A DNA stretch of 64,000 nucleotides from Bacillota bacterium (GTDB taxonomy: Bacteria > Bacillota > Clostridia > Christensenellales > Aristaeellaceae), in the NCBI GenBank assembly GCA_023415715.1, contig JAEZJP010000206.1:1-64000 (forward strand), in the 5' to 3' direction. The notes under the pieces were generated by a model. That model saw only the letters and a list, made by a program, of their open reading frames with translations, was not told where the DNA came from and did not search any database. Shown piece by piece: positions 16,734 through 26,100 of this stretch (positions are counted from its first letter, which is position 1; the number at the start of each line of letters is the position of its first letter). The translations under genes and the position numbers were made by a program.

Positions 16734-17532
16734 TGGATATGGACCTTTGTGCTTTGTGCGTTTTTCCTTTGCCTGCAGCAGATTCGTTCAATATCGGTAC
16801 AATAGCCAATGTGGCAAGACCGGCGTATTTCGAAATGTCTTCTGCGGTTTTGATTTTATCATCCATCACGAATTGAACAGTTATTACGGCTACAGAAAGG
16901 AAAAAGCCCAACATCAGCCCGATCAATACGGATATTGTTTTGTTTGGGCTTGCAGGCATGGTCGGCCGGAGCGCAACAGACAGAACATTGGGTTCCTCAG
17001 TCGACATGGTGGATGAAATATATTTTTGAGCGACAGAAGCATATTCGTTTGCGATATTGGTTGCCTCGCCCGGATCTGCGGAGGTGACAGTGATATACAG
17101 GATGCGCGTATCAGTAGGATTGGTTACGGTAAGCATATCCTGCATTTCATCGTACGTATAGGGAAGCCCAAGGTCTTTGACGACCATCTCATGTACTTCC
17201 CAGGTTTTGAAAACCTCCTGATAGTCGTTGGTTAGATATGTACCAATTTGAAGATCAGACAGGTTGATGGCGGAATCGCTGGGGCTCATCACATACAGCT
17301 TTGCCGTTGCTTCGTACATGGGGGTTTGAATAAAAAAGGCATATACCCCTGCCGCAAGAGCGAATAGCAGCGAGACCAGGATAATGTATTTTGCTTTTTC
17401 AAGCAAACGGTAAATCAGCTCGGTTAAGTCAATTTCCGTTTCGGTATCCGCTGTTTCAATAAACGGTTCGTTGGTGGTAAGCATGCGGGCTTTGCTTTCT
17501 TTCCTTAAGCGCCGCTCCTTATCAGTGGACAT
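16714..17532 (-). CDS. chain-length determinant / kinase adaptor (Wzz, CpsC/YveK type)
   Basis: A 272-residue polysaccharide co-polymerase. A cytosolic N-terminus with EIDLTELIYRLLEKAKYI precedes membrane helix 1 (about residues 52-72). An extracytoplasmic domain follows, with YEATAKLYVMSPSD and ADPGEATNIANEYASVA. The proline-rich PTMPASPNK stretch leads into helix 2 (about 205-227). This is the Wzz layout without a fused kinase, as is usual in Gram-positive organisms. It sets chain length and activates the BY-kinase encoded next. It is the first gene behind the internal terminator at 17562-17606, so its expression depends on read-through or on an unseen promoter. Confidence 0.9.
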   Translation of the reverse strand: MSTDKERRLRKESKARMLTTNEPFIETADTETEIDLTELIYRLLEKAKYIILVSLLFALAAGVYAFFIQTPMYEATAKLYVMSPSDSAINLSDLQIGTYLTNDYQEVFKTWEVHEMVVKDLGLPYTYDEMQDMLTVTNPTDTRILYITVTSADPGEATNIANEYASVAQKYISSTMSTEEPNVLSVALRPTMPASPNKTISVLIGLMLGFFLSVAVITVQFVMDDKIKTAEDISKYAGLATLAIVPILNESAAGKGKTHKAQRSISNGKEKR

Positions 17533-17561
17533 CTGTATCCATCCTCCAGCGTGTTATCATG

Positions 17562-17606
17562 AAAAAAAGCTGGCTGCCTAAGCCGATATCATTCGGCTCA
17601 GGCAGC
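17562..17606 (-). terminator. strong internal terminator in the exopolysaccharide operon
   Basis: On the minus strand GCTGCCTGAGCCGA and TCGGCTTAGGCAGC form a 14-bp stem (one G-U pair) over a six-base loop, followed closely by seven T. It lies between the secreted-protein gene and the Wzz gene. A LoaP-type antitermination factor is encoded upstream in the same transcript, so this is a likely regulated stop. Confidence 0.88.
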
Positions 17607-17693
17607 ACAGCATACATAGCATATAAGCGTCATGGTCTGCTTACTCACCTATTTGGGGCTCAAACCTTTATCATCCCCAAATACAGATGCGGC

Positions 17694-18275
17694 TTACACA
17701 CTCAGGATGGACAGTACAGCATTTCCGGTTTGCATCAATTTTACAACGGCCTCTGGGAAAGTAATTTTTACAATCCCATCAACAACTTCGGCCTTCAAAG
17801 CTGTCCACGTCATTGTGCCATCAACTTCTACACCAACCATGGCAACAATCGCCTGACCGTCTTCGTATTTTGTTGCAAATTCAAAGGAGGCGGTAAGATC
17901 GCCATTTTCCTCTGAATAGCCATCAATTTTGATGGTCGTAAATTCATTCATGCTTATAGTATTCACATCGGTACCGGCCGGAAGCAACGCAGCTACCTGC
18001 TCCTGAACACCCTGATCAAAGTAGTTGATAACAGAACCAGTCTGCTGCTGAACATAGCTTGATATCTCGCCCAGCACCTTGGAAGCAAACGTTGTTGCAG
18101 CTTCGTCGTTGGGGGTGGAAACTTGCACTGCGGTTGAGGCCCCCGCTTGAACTGTAACCCCTACAGGTTTCACCATGTCTTGGGTTGTTTTTGAAGGAAC
18201 GGCAGTTGCAAAAGCCATAGCGGAAACGCTGACCATTACCAGCGCGAGTAAGAAACCGATAATCTTTTTGTTCAT
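17694..18275 (-). CDS. small secreted protein of unknown function in the exopolysaccharide operon
   Basis: A 193-residue protein with a clear signal peptide (MNKKIIGFLLALVMVSVSAMAFA, cleavage expected near residues 22-24). A mixed, weakly acidic region follows with no Cys and no anchor motif. I do not recognise a family. The start at 18275 is preferred over an in-frame one 18 codons upstream because the signal peptide begins there and AGAGAGG precedes it. It lies between the LCP gene and the internal terminator, so with loaP and lcp it forms the part of the operon that is always transcribed. Confidence 0.8.
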   Translation of the reverse strand: MNKKIIGFLLALVMVSVSAMAFATAVPSKTTQDMVKPVGVTVQAGASTAVQVSTPNDEAATTFASKVLGEISSYVQQQTGSVINYFDQGVQEQVAALLPAGTDVNTISMNEFTTIKIDGYSEENGDLTASFEFATKYEDGQAIVAMVGVEVDGTMTWTALKAEVVDGIVKITFPEAVVKLMQTGNAVLSILSV

Positions 18276-18372
18276 GTGGGGAGCCTCTCTTTCTTTTTGT
18301 TTGCTTTTGTTGTTCATGTTTATCCACAATCGACCTTTTACGGTCTGTTCAGTGGCTATGGGGAATTTATGC

Positions 18373-19410
18373 TTACTTTTGCGGCAGGTAGAAAACTTTC
18401 AATACCAATTGTTCAAGAAATGATTCATCGGCATGAAACTCCATAAAGCCATCCTCGCCGATAATATGATTCCCTAAAAGCGGTATAATTTCCTTCTTTT
18501 CGAAGTCCTTGCTTCCATAAAATTCATTAATCATTCTGCCGCGTTTCATATCGGTTAGAATATAGTCATTCACCGAATTGAATAGGTTTTCTAAAAACCC
18601 TCCATCTTCGCTTAGCTTTTCATCCAGTTTTTTTCCTGCACCGGCCAAATACTCCCGCTGCCTTTCCATTCGCGCTTCGTTTGTGCCAATGCCGATGCCC
18701 ATACGATTGCGGATGTAATATTCCGCTTGTTTTCCTTTTAATGCGAGCGCAACCCCCTTTTGCATGGCCGGGTCAAGTACGGTAAAATCATCCTTCAGTG
18801 TTACAGGAACGCCACCCAGAGAATCGTTAAGAACGGGGATTGCATCCAGGTTCAATGCAATAAAGAAATCTATATCCACCCCGTACATAAGCTTTCGGAC
18901 GGCGTCCACTGTAAAAAGGCAGCTTTGTTCTTTTCCATCTCCAAAACCATGGGAAAGGCAAATCTGAGCATTGCGTGTTCCTGCTTCATTGCCCAACACA
19001 CCTAGCACTGTAATCTCGGTCATCGTATCTCTGTCGATGTGAATAGGGGTAATAGTTTTTTCTTTTTTGTCAAACACAAGCAAAATCAAAAAGTCTGCCT
19101 GTCCGCCGTTGCGAAACCCGGAAGCCAGGCTGCTGCTTTGCGTAGTTTGATCAATGCCCATTACCAATATCGTTAACAGGTCTTGCCGGTATTGATACAA
19201 GGTGCCCTTGAAGTCTACAATCTTTGGCTCTTGAAACCTACCTGCAAGATCACCACGAACAGGAATGTTTGCGCTTGAAGACAGTTCTATGCTGCGGCCT
19301 GCCCAGTAAATAAGGGCAATGATCAAGAGGAAGAGAACAGCGCCGATGATGATCCTCAGAATCAGCCGTTTGGGTGTCATAGATGAGAACTGTCTCCAAT
19401 TTAAACGCAT
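18373..19410 (-). CDS. LytR-CpsA-Psr (LCP) family glycopolymer transferase
   Basis: LCP enzymes transfer lipid-linked glycopolymers to peptidoglycan outside the membrane. The 345-residue product has one N-terminal membrane helix (about residues 18-38, RIIIGAVLFLLIIALIYWAG). The LCP domain follows: LLTILVMGIDQ, then QADFLILLVFDKKEKTITPIHIDRDTM with the conserved Arg/Asp residues, NAQICLSHGFGDG, and ALNLDAIPVLNDSLGGV. The ATG at 19410 is chosen because AAAGGAT lies upstream and 16 bases separate it from loaP. A longer in-frame start would overlap loaP heavily. It probably attaches the polymer made by this operon to the wall. Confidence 0.9.
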   Translation of the reverse strand: MRLNWRQFSSMTPKRLILRIIIGAVLFLLIIALIYWAGRSIELSSSANIPVRGDLAGRFQEPKIVDFKGTLYQYRQDLLTILVMGIDQTTQSSSLASGFRNGGQADFLILLVFDKKEKTITPIHIDRDTMTEITVLGVLGNEAGTRNAQICLSHGFGDGKEQSCLFTVDAVRKLMYGVDIDFFIALNLDAIPVLNDSLGGVPVTLKDDFTVLDPAMQKGVALALKGKQAEYYIRNRMGIGIGTNEARMERQREYLAGAGKKLDEKLSEDGGFLENLFNSVNDYILTDMKRGRMINEFYGSKDFEKKEIIPLLGNHIIGEDGFMEFHADESFLEQLVLKVFYLPQK

Positions 19411-19426
19411 TTTATTATCCTTTTGT

Positions 19427-19966
19427 TTATGTCGGGCAATTGCTGCTTGATAATTCCTGTACATCAACCATTTCAAACGCAAGCCAAACATGACAGGCTT
19501 TGTCGTGAATACGTATTTCCACCATTCCATTGCGGCTGCGCCTGTCAATACGGATGATATTTCCTTCCAGATCTTTCAGCGGACCGCTTAAGATGCGAAC
19601 CTTATCCCCCAGGGAATAGGCTTTTGAAACGGAAATTGTGCCCTTATTTTGAAAGACCCATTTTATAAATTGGCAGTCATCGTTTGTAATGCGCCAATCA
19701 CCGCTGGGGCTTCGCAACAGACGAATCACATCCTGAATGGTATACAAAAAAGAAAACGACAACTCGTCATTATCACATTGAAAGAACACATACCCAGGCA
19801 AAAGGATGCTTTCTTCTGTTGTCTTTATTCCGTTTTTACTTTTATGCTTATATTGCGAGACAGCCAAGGCCTGTATGCCTTCTCCTTTTTGAGTCAGCAT
19901 GTGGGCAACAGCCTGCTCTGAACCGGTTTTACAAAAAACGCAGCCGTAATACGGGTCATTCAGCAT
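19427..19966 (-). CDS. loaP: LoaP-type NusG paralogue (transcription antitermination factor)
   Basis: A 179-residue specialised NusG. The N-terminal NGN domain has PYYGCVFCKTGSEQAVAHML, then ILLPGYVFFQCDN and VIRLLRSPSGDWRITNDD. The C-terminal KOW domain has YSLGDKVRILSGPLKDLEGNIIRID. LoaP proteins of Bacillota join RNA polymerase at a hairpin in the 5' leader and let it read through terminators in polysaccharide and polyketide operons. It is the first gene of the operon, as expected for a cis-acting regulator. A TTG directly before the ATG could also serve as start. GGGAGCAGG is the ribosome binding site. Confidence 0.88.
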   Translation of the reverse strand: MLNDPYYGCVFCKTGSEQAVAHMLTQKGEGIQALAVSQYKHKSKNGIKTTEESILLPGYVFFQCDNDELSFSFLYTIQDVIRLLRSPSGDWRITNDDCQFIKWVFQNKGTISVSKAYSLGDKVRILSGPLKDLEGNIIRIDRRSRNGMVEIRIHDKACHVWLAFEMVDVQELSSSNCPT

Positions 19967-19990
19967 CAACCTGCTCCCTTCTGCCGCTTA

Positions 19991-20031
19991 GCGAATAGCC
20001 ATGCCTTATAAGCTTTTTGGCATAGCTTCGC
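19991..20031 (-). promoter_or_regulatory. leader RNA hairpin upstream of loaP (candidate LoaP recognition element)
   Basis: On the minus strand GCGAA-GCTATGCC pairs with GGCATGGC-TA-TTCGC, giving 13 bp with a two-base bulge and a 13-base loop. It lies in the leader 25 bases before loaP. A leader hairpin is what LoaP is known to recognise in other operons. No direct match to a published motif was made. Confidence 0.5.
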
Positions 20032-20193
20032 CATTCGAAGCAATCTTCGAACAAAACCTCATATGTCCACAATCTTGAACGTGACTGAAACTCAGCGCAC
20101 GCCGCAAAAGCTTCCTTGGAATCCTTTTAATAAAATATCTCCCCAATTGGTAAATAAATCAAAAATTACCAATCAAGTAGAAAAATCATTATT

Positions 20194-20222
20194 ATATTAC
20201 CATAATTCACTTTTTTCGTCAA
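20194..20222 (-). promoter_or_regulatory. main promoter of the exopolysaccharide operon
   Basis: On the minus strand TTGACG (20217-20222) and TAATAT (20194-20199) are spaced by 17 bases. The start would be near 20187, giving an untranslated leader of about 220 nt. That leader also contains an ATTGGTAA/TTACCAAT inverted repeat at 20146-20173. The stretch 20223-20357 behind the promoter is AT-rich and holds nothing else I can identify. Confidence 0.85.
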
Positions 20223-20357
20223 GTTATGACTAGATACGTGCATATATACCTGTGTAAAATATTAGTTACAAAATTGTGAATAGTGAACCCAAAGTACACT
20301 TTTCTCCAATTCAATATGTCCAAACGCATTTTAAGCATTTTGTCTTTCAATCTCCCG

Positions 20358-20386
20358 TTGACAGACCATCCTGTATCGGCTATAAT
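20358..20386 (+). promoter_or_regulatory. promoter of tRNA-Arg(CCG)
   Basis: A perfect TTGACA (20358-20363) and TATAAT (20381-20386) with 17-base spacing, 25 bases before the tRNA. It is divergent from the exopolysaccharide promoter. Confidence 0.92.
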
Positions 20387-20410
20387 CAATAAGCCTTACT
20401 CAAGGCATAT

Positions 20411-20487
20411 GTGCCCGTAGCTCAGTTGGATAGAGCGTTGGACTCCGACTCCAAAGGTCACAGGTTCAAATCCTGCCGGGCATACCA
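20411..20487 (+). tRNA. tRNA-Arg (anticodon CCG)
   Basis: The acceptor stem GTGCCCG pairs with CGGGCAT. The D arm is GCTC-AGTTGGATA-GAGC, the anticodon arm TTGGA-CTCCGAC-TCCAA gives anticodon CCG, and the T loop is TTCAAAT. The CCA end is encoded at 20485-20487. A consensus promoter precedes it and a terminator follows. Its 3' end is repeated in degenerate form at 29808-29839. Confidence 0.93.
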
Positions 20488-20527
20488 AAACCCTTATCCC
20501 CTGTAAATACTAGGGATAAGGGTTTTT
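20487..20527 (+). terminator. terminator behind tRNA-Arg(CCG)
   Basis: AAAACCCTTATCCC pairs with GGGATAAGGGTTTT over a 12-base loop, ending in a T run. It is symmetric enough to serve both strands. From 20528 to 20739 I see no further gene. Confidence 0.9.
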
Positions 20528-20739
20528 CACATACCTGATTTTTGTTATATTTTCATTTTACTTAGGCTCTAGGCCTGCTCATCGATAGGCCATTTTGTCA
20601 AATCAAGCACAATGAGCATGTTTATTTAGGCCAGAATGCCAGAAAAGATCACAGGAGATGGGCCAGCCTCCTTCGTCCTCCCCTATCCGCAACTGGCGGA
20701 GTTGGAAAAACGGAGAATTTTGCAAAGCCATCTCTGCTT

Positions 20740-20984
20740 TTATTTGACCGTAACCAGGCAGGCCGCCGTTTTGCCGTTGTTGCTTTTTGCGGTAATGGTG
20801 GCCGTACCTAAAGCCTTTGCAGTCACCTTGCCTGCAGTATCGCCCGTGGCAATGGATACGTTGCTGCTTATCCAGGTCAGCGTTTTGTTTTTTGCATCTG
20901 CCGGCATTACAGTGGCTGTCAGCTGATAGGCTGAGCCGATCAAAATGGATATACTGGTTTTACTCAATGTGACGCTGCTCACCG
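20740..20984 (-). pseudogene. frame-shifted last Big2 domain of the giant surface protein
   Basis: Reading the minus strand one frame off gives VSSVTLSKTSISILIG and continues to ACLVTVK and a stop at 20740. It is a near-perfect copy of an internal Big2 domain of the same protein. The in-frame copy 1.28 kb upstream reads ACCGGCACATC where this one reads ACCGCACATC, so a single G has been lost near 20984. Without that loss the protein would be about 85 residues longer. No LPXTG, SLH or other anchor is present in this tail. Confidence 0.88.
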
Positions 20985-23106
20985 CACATCGGTTACCGTG
21001 ATCGTGCATCTAACCGATATACCGCTGGAGCTGATGGCTGTGATGGTAGTGCTCCCCGGTGCCACGCCCGTCACCACGCCATTATTGACCGTAGCCGCGG
21101 CCTTATTGCTGCTGATCCATTGCACCGCAGGGTTGGATACCGAGGTTGGCGTAAGCGTCGCTTTCAGCGTGAGGGTCTTTTTTACATAAACTGTCGCACT
21201 GGTCAAGCTCAGCTTGATGCCTGTTACACCTCTCCCTGCGGAGACAACCGTAACTACAACCGAAGCTGCCTTTCTGCTGCCATCCGCCGCAGTTGCGGTG
21301 ATGGTGGCAGTTCCTGTCTTGACGCCTGTGATCTTTCCGGTTGCATCCACCTTGGCAACAGCACTGTTGGAGCTGCTCCAGGAAACCTGCTTGATGATAG
21401 CATTGGTGGGCAGAACTCCAGCCGTTACCGTTGATACGGCCTGGCCAACACCTATGGTAATCTTCGGCAGGTTCAATGTGACGCTGGCAGCGGGCTGCCC
21501 GACCGTGACAGTGCATATAGCCTTTACGCCGCTGCCATCCTTGGCGGTTGCCGTAATCGTCGCTGTGCCAAGGCGGAGGCCGGTTACAACACCGGCAGAG
21601 CTTACCGTAGCTACGGCGGTATTGCTGCTGGCCCATGATACCTGCTTGTCGAAAGCATCTGCAGGCAGAACTGTAATGCCCAACGTGACCGTTTTCCCCG
21701 GAATAACAGGAGCGCTCGTTCTGCTCAAAGTAAGCTGGGTCACATACTTCTTTACTGTCACCGTGCTTTGCCCATAAACGCCGCTGCCATCTTTGGCCGT
21801 TGCCCGGATGATAGCCGTTCCATATCCTACACTGGTGACAACACCATTTTGGTCGACAGTTGCCACCTTGCTGTTGGTTGTAGTCCAGTTGAAGGTGCGT
21901 ATCGTTGCGTTTGTGGGCGTAATGTTTGCCTTAAGAGTTATTTTCTTTCCCAATACCTCGCCTTTTCCAATGGAAATGGTGGTGCTGGCGGGTGAGAGGG
22001 TAAGCGCGGTGATCTTGACTGGATTGACCGTAACCAAGCAGGCTGCCGTTTTGCCGTTGTTGCTTTTTGCGGTAATGGTGGCCGTGCCTAAAGCCTTTGC
22101 AGTCACCTTGCCTGTTGTATCGACCGTGGCAATGGTTACGTTGCTGCTTGTCCAGGTCAGCGTTTTGTTTTTTGCGTCTGCCGGCAATACAGTGGCTGTC
22201 AGCTGATAGGCCGAGCCAATCAAAATGGATATACTTGTTTTACTCAATGTGACACTGCTCACCGGCACATCGGTTACCGTGATCGTACATCTTGCCGATA
22301 TACCGCTGGAGCTGATGGCTGTGATGGTAGCGCTCCCGGGGGCCACACCCGTCACGACGCCATTAGAGACGGTAGCCACAGCAGTATTGCTGCTGACCCA
22401 TTGCACCGTAGAGTTTGATACCGAGGTTGGCGTTATCGTCGCCTTGAGCGTGAGGGTCTTTTTTACATAAACTGTCGCACTGGTCAAGCTCAGCTTGATG
22501 CCTGTTACGCCGCTCCCTGCGGAGACAACCGTAACTACAACCGAAGCTTGCTTTCCGCTGCCATCTGCCGCAGTTGCGGTGATGGTGGCAGTTCCTGTCT
22601 TGACGCCTGTGATCTTTCCGGTTACATCCACCTTGGCAACAGTACTGTTGGAGCTGCTCCAGGAAACCTGCTTGATAATAGCATTGGCGGGCAGGACCCC
22701 TGCCGTTACCGTTGATACGGCCTGGCCAACACCTATGGTAATCTTCGGCAGGTTCAATGTGACGCTGGCAGCGGGCTGCCCGACAGTGACAGTGCATATA
22801 GCCTTTACGCCGCTGCCGTCCTTGGCGGTTGCCGTAATCGTCGCTGTGCCAAGGCGGAGGCCGGTTACAACACCGGCAGAGCTTACCGTAGCTACGGCGG
22901 TATTGCTGCTGGCCCATGATACCTGCTTGTCGGAAGCATCTGCAGGCAGAGCTGTAATGCCCAACGTGACCGTTTTCCCTGGAATAACAGGAACGCTTGT
23001 GCTGCTCAAAGTAAGCTGGGTCACATACTGCTTAACAGTCACCGTGCATTGCCCATAAACACCGCTGCCGTCTTTGGCTGTTGCCCGGATAACAGCCGTA
23101 CCCGCT
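20743..23106. repeat. tandem duplication of a five-Big2-domain block (period 1281 bp)
   Basis: The DNA at 20743-21825 is nearly identical to 22023-23106. The offset is 1281 bases for most of its length and 1280 below the single-base deletion near 20984. 1281 bases are 427 codons, or five Big2 domains, so the reading frame is kept across the duplication. Differences between the copies are scattered single substitutions. Confidence 0.92.
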
Positions 23107-26100
23107 TTCTTGCCTGTCACCAGACCCGCACTGCTGACCGTTGCAACAGCCGTGTTGCTGCTTGACCAGGTAACCTGCTTATTGGCGGCGTAGCCGGGGG
23201 TGAATGTTGTTGCCGGTGTAAACGTTTGATTAACGTAAACCGTCTTGCTGGATGGATTAAGAGAAATCGCGGAAATCTTTGTGGTATTACCACTTCCGGA
23301 AATGACATTGCCTGTCAGCGTACCATTGTTCACCAATTCCCCATTAACCGTAAGGCTTGCGCCTTGGGCAATGGTCACCCTGCGTCCGGCCGGTATGATG
23401 TATCTGTTCCCCTCAGGCAGGACAAGGTTCCTTTGGATGACTGTATCCTTCTCCAAAGTATAAATATGATTGCTCCCTTTAAAGAACAACCCGCCTTGTA
23501 CGGTAAGGCCACTTGCATAATACTGTTCTGTAAGTACTACGCTGTGTTCAACAAAAATGGAGGAAGAGGCCCCGACCGCCTGCAAAGCGGTTGCGATAAG
23601 GATTCCGCGGCCTGAAATATACAGGGAACCGCCAGTCCACAAACCGGATGCGATGTTATGTGTACCTTCCTCCAGCACCACCTGCAGGGAGGAGCCGGAT
23701 AGGCACTGAATATAGCCCACATTGCAGCCGCGCAGCGTCAATTGAGCGGTTTCACAATCCCAGGCCCAGCCACTACCCGAGATGTCCTCAAATAGATCAT
23801 CCTGCAAATAGGACAAGTCACCGATATCCAGCCTTGACGGGGTTTCTATTTCTTTCAGAGAGCCGTTCTCATATAGAGCATGATTCCAACTTTCCTGCAT
23901 ATACACCGGAGTGCCATTTGCAGTTTTTGTACTGGCAACAAGGGCGTTCATGCCCCATGCGCGTATGCGGGCTTGCGTGCCGACAAAAGCAATGCGGTCA
24001 TCCGCATAAATGCCTGCAAAACTTCCGTGTACAGCCAGGCTGCCGCTTCCGCCTATCTCGACCGATGCAGCTCTAATGGCAGTACCGTTTGCCTCCAGAT
24101 TTAAAACATTATTTTGTGTATTATTCTCAAGTGATATTTGAAGCACAGCCGGTCCTGTGCTGACGATTGGGCCGCCTTCATAACCATTGAGCGTCAACAG
24201 GCTTGCTTCACAGTTCCAGGTCCATCCATCTCCGCTGATATCACTCTCAAAAAGCTCATAAGCGGTATGGCTTTCACCCCCAATGGTCAAATTGAAAGGT
24301 ATTTTGAGGCTTGATATGCTTGACATTGCGCCATTTCTGTAAGACGCCTGCTCCATGCCGGATACATTTACAGGTTGCCCGTTTACCGTGATAGTGTCTT
24401 TGCTGAAAGCGGCAGTAGAGGCGGCCACTTTCATATGAGTATCCGAACCGCTGATGACAATGGATGAAGAGGCATGTATACCATATGCGTTGGCTGATGT
24501 AACGCATATCAGCACTGTTCCGTGATTGATATACACATTTCCCGAATCTGTAGACAAGCCGCGATACCCTTCGCCATACGCCTTTACACTGCCGCCGTTG
24601 ATTGTAATATCACCGGCAGTTGTATATATGCTTCGGTGAGTGCCATTGGAGACGACAACGCCATCCTGAATTGTAATATTGCCCGTATTGGCGTGTATGC
24701 CATAACCACGGCTCCAGCCTGTCGGATCATAGCCCTCAGCTGTTAATGTACCGCCGCTTATGACGATATCACCGCCATCGGTACGCACGCCGCATTCCCC
24801 GCTTGTGTTAACAGTGCCTCCATCCATGGTGAAATTTCCGTGGTAAGATTTTATGCCATGGCTATCGCTGTATCCTCTTCTTGCATTGGCGGTTACGTTG
24901 CCGCCATGGATAGCTACGCTGCCGTTATGTGCATATATCGCGTTGGCGTTTGTCCGGGCGCTTGCTTCTACAGTTCCGCCCGAAATAATGATATCACCGG
25001 AACTGGAGCACAAGCCGCCATAGTAGCCGTCTGCTGTAATTTCGCCATCCAATATCGTGATGCCGCCGGAAGTTGCGTACAAGCCGTAACCATAGCTGCC
25101 ATCACCATCAACTGTAAGTTTACCCTTTCCTGAAACGATGATGGAAGGTGCTGAAACCCCGGGGCCATAATCATTGACTGCCGAATTTTCCGTGTCTTCG
25201 GTCAGCATCAGATTGAGAGTGGGGCCATTGTACGATATCTTGCCTCCGTTATATCCTTGGAGCGTTAATAGTTTGGTTTCCCAGTCCCATGACCAGTCCG
25301 TTTTTGAAATACCCATGATAAGTGAGGAAGGGCCGTAGGTAGTTCCGCCAATCGTCAAACCGGAAGGCCCTTCAGCCTGGCGAAGCACCCCGCCATCATA
25401 CAAAGCATACTTCCAGCCTGTAGTATCCGCCTGCTGCCCACCCGCATTGATGATGGCCGGGTCGAATGCCCTGCTATCCCCGACCGAGTCCACAAATGCA
25501 GTTCCGCCAATTCCGATTCCAAGAGCGCTTATGCCATAAAACTTACCGCGTGCAATGACTGTGCCGCCGTTGATAGAAACGCTGCCGGAGGAATTAAGGC
25601 CGTAATAGCCGCCGCTTGCTGTAACAACACCGCCATTGATGGTGATATCATCAGAAGTCACGATTCCATACGTGCCGTCCGCGGTGACCGTTCCGCCGCT
25701 CACTTCCAGGTCATCATAGGCGGTGATGGGATATCCGCTGCTGCTGGATATGTTTGCTACAAGGCTGCCGCCGGTGATTGTGATGTCACCGGTGGCTAAT
25801 ATACCGTTACAGCTTTTTAGACCGCTGCTGCTAACCGTTACACTGCCACCCTGGATATATAAATTGCTCGTTTTTAGGCCATAGCCATAATCGCTGGCGT
25901 TTGCGATTGCTGTTACTGTACCGCCTGATATGGTAACACTGCTTGCGGGCGCATAAATGCCGTATGCATTGTTGCTGTCACCTGCAGTGGCATTACCGAC
26001 AGCCGTTACAACTCCGCTTTGTATCGTAACATCACTTGCATATATTCCGTATCCATAGCTGCCCCCGGTTCCTGTTCCCGTTGCGGTCAGGCTGCCATTG

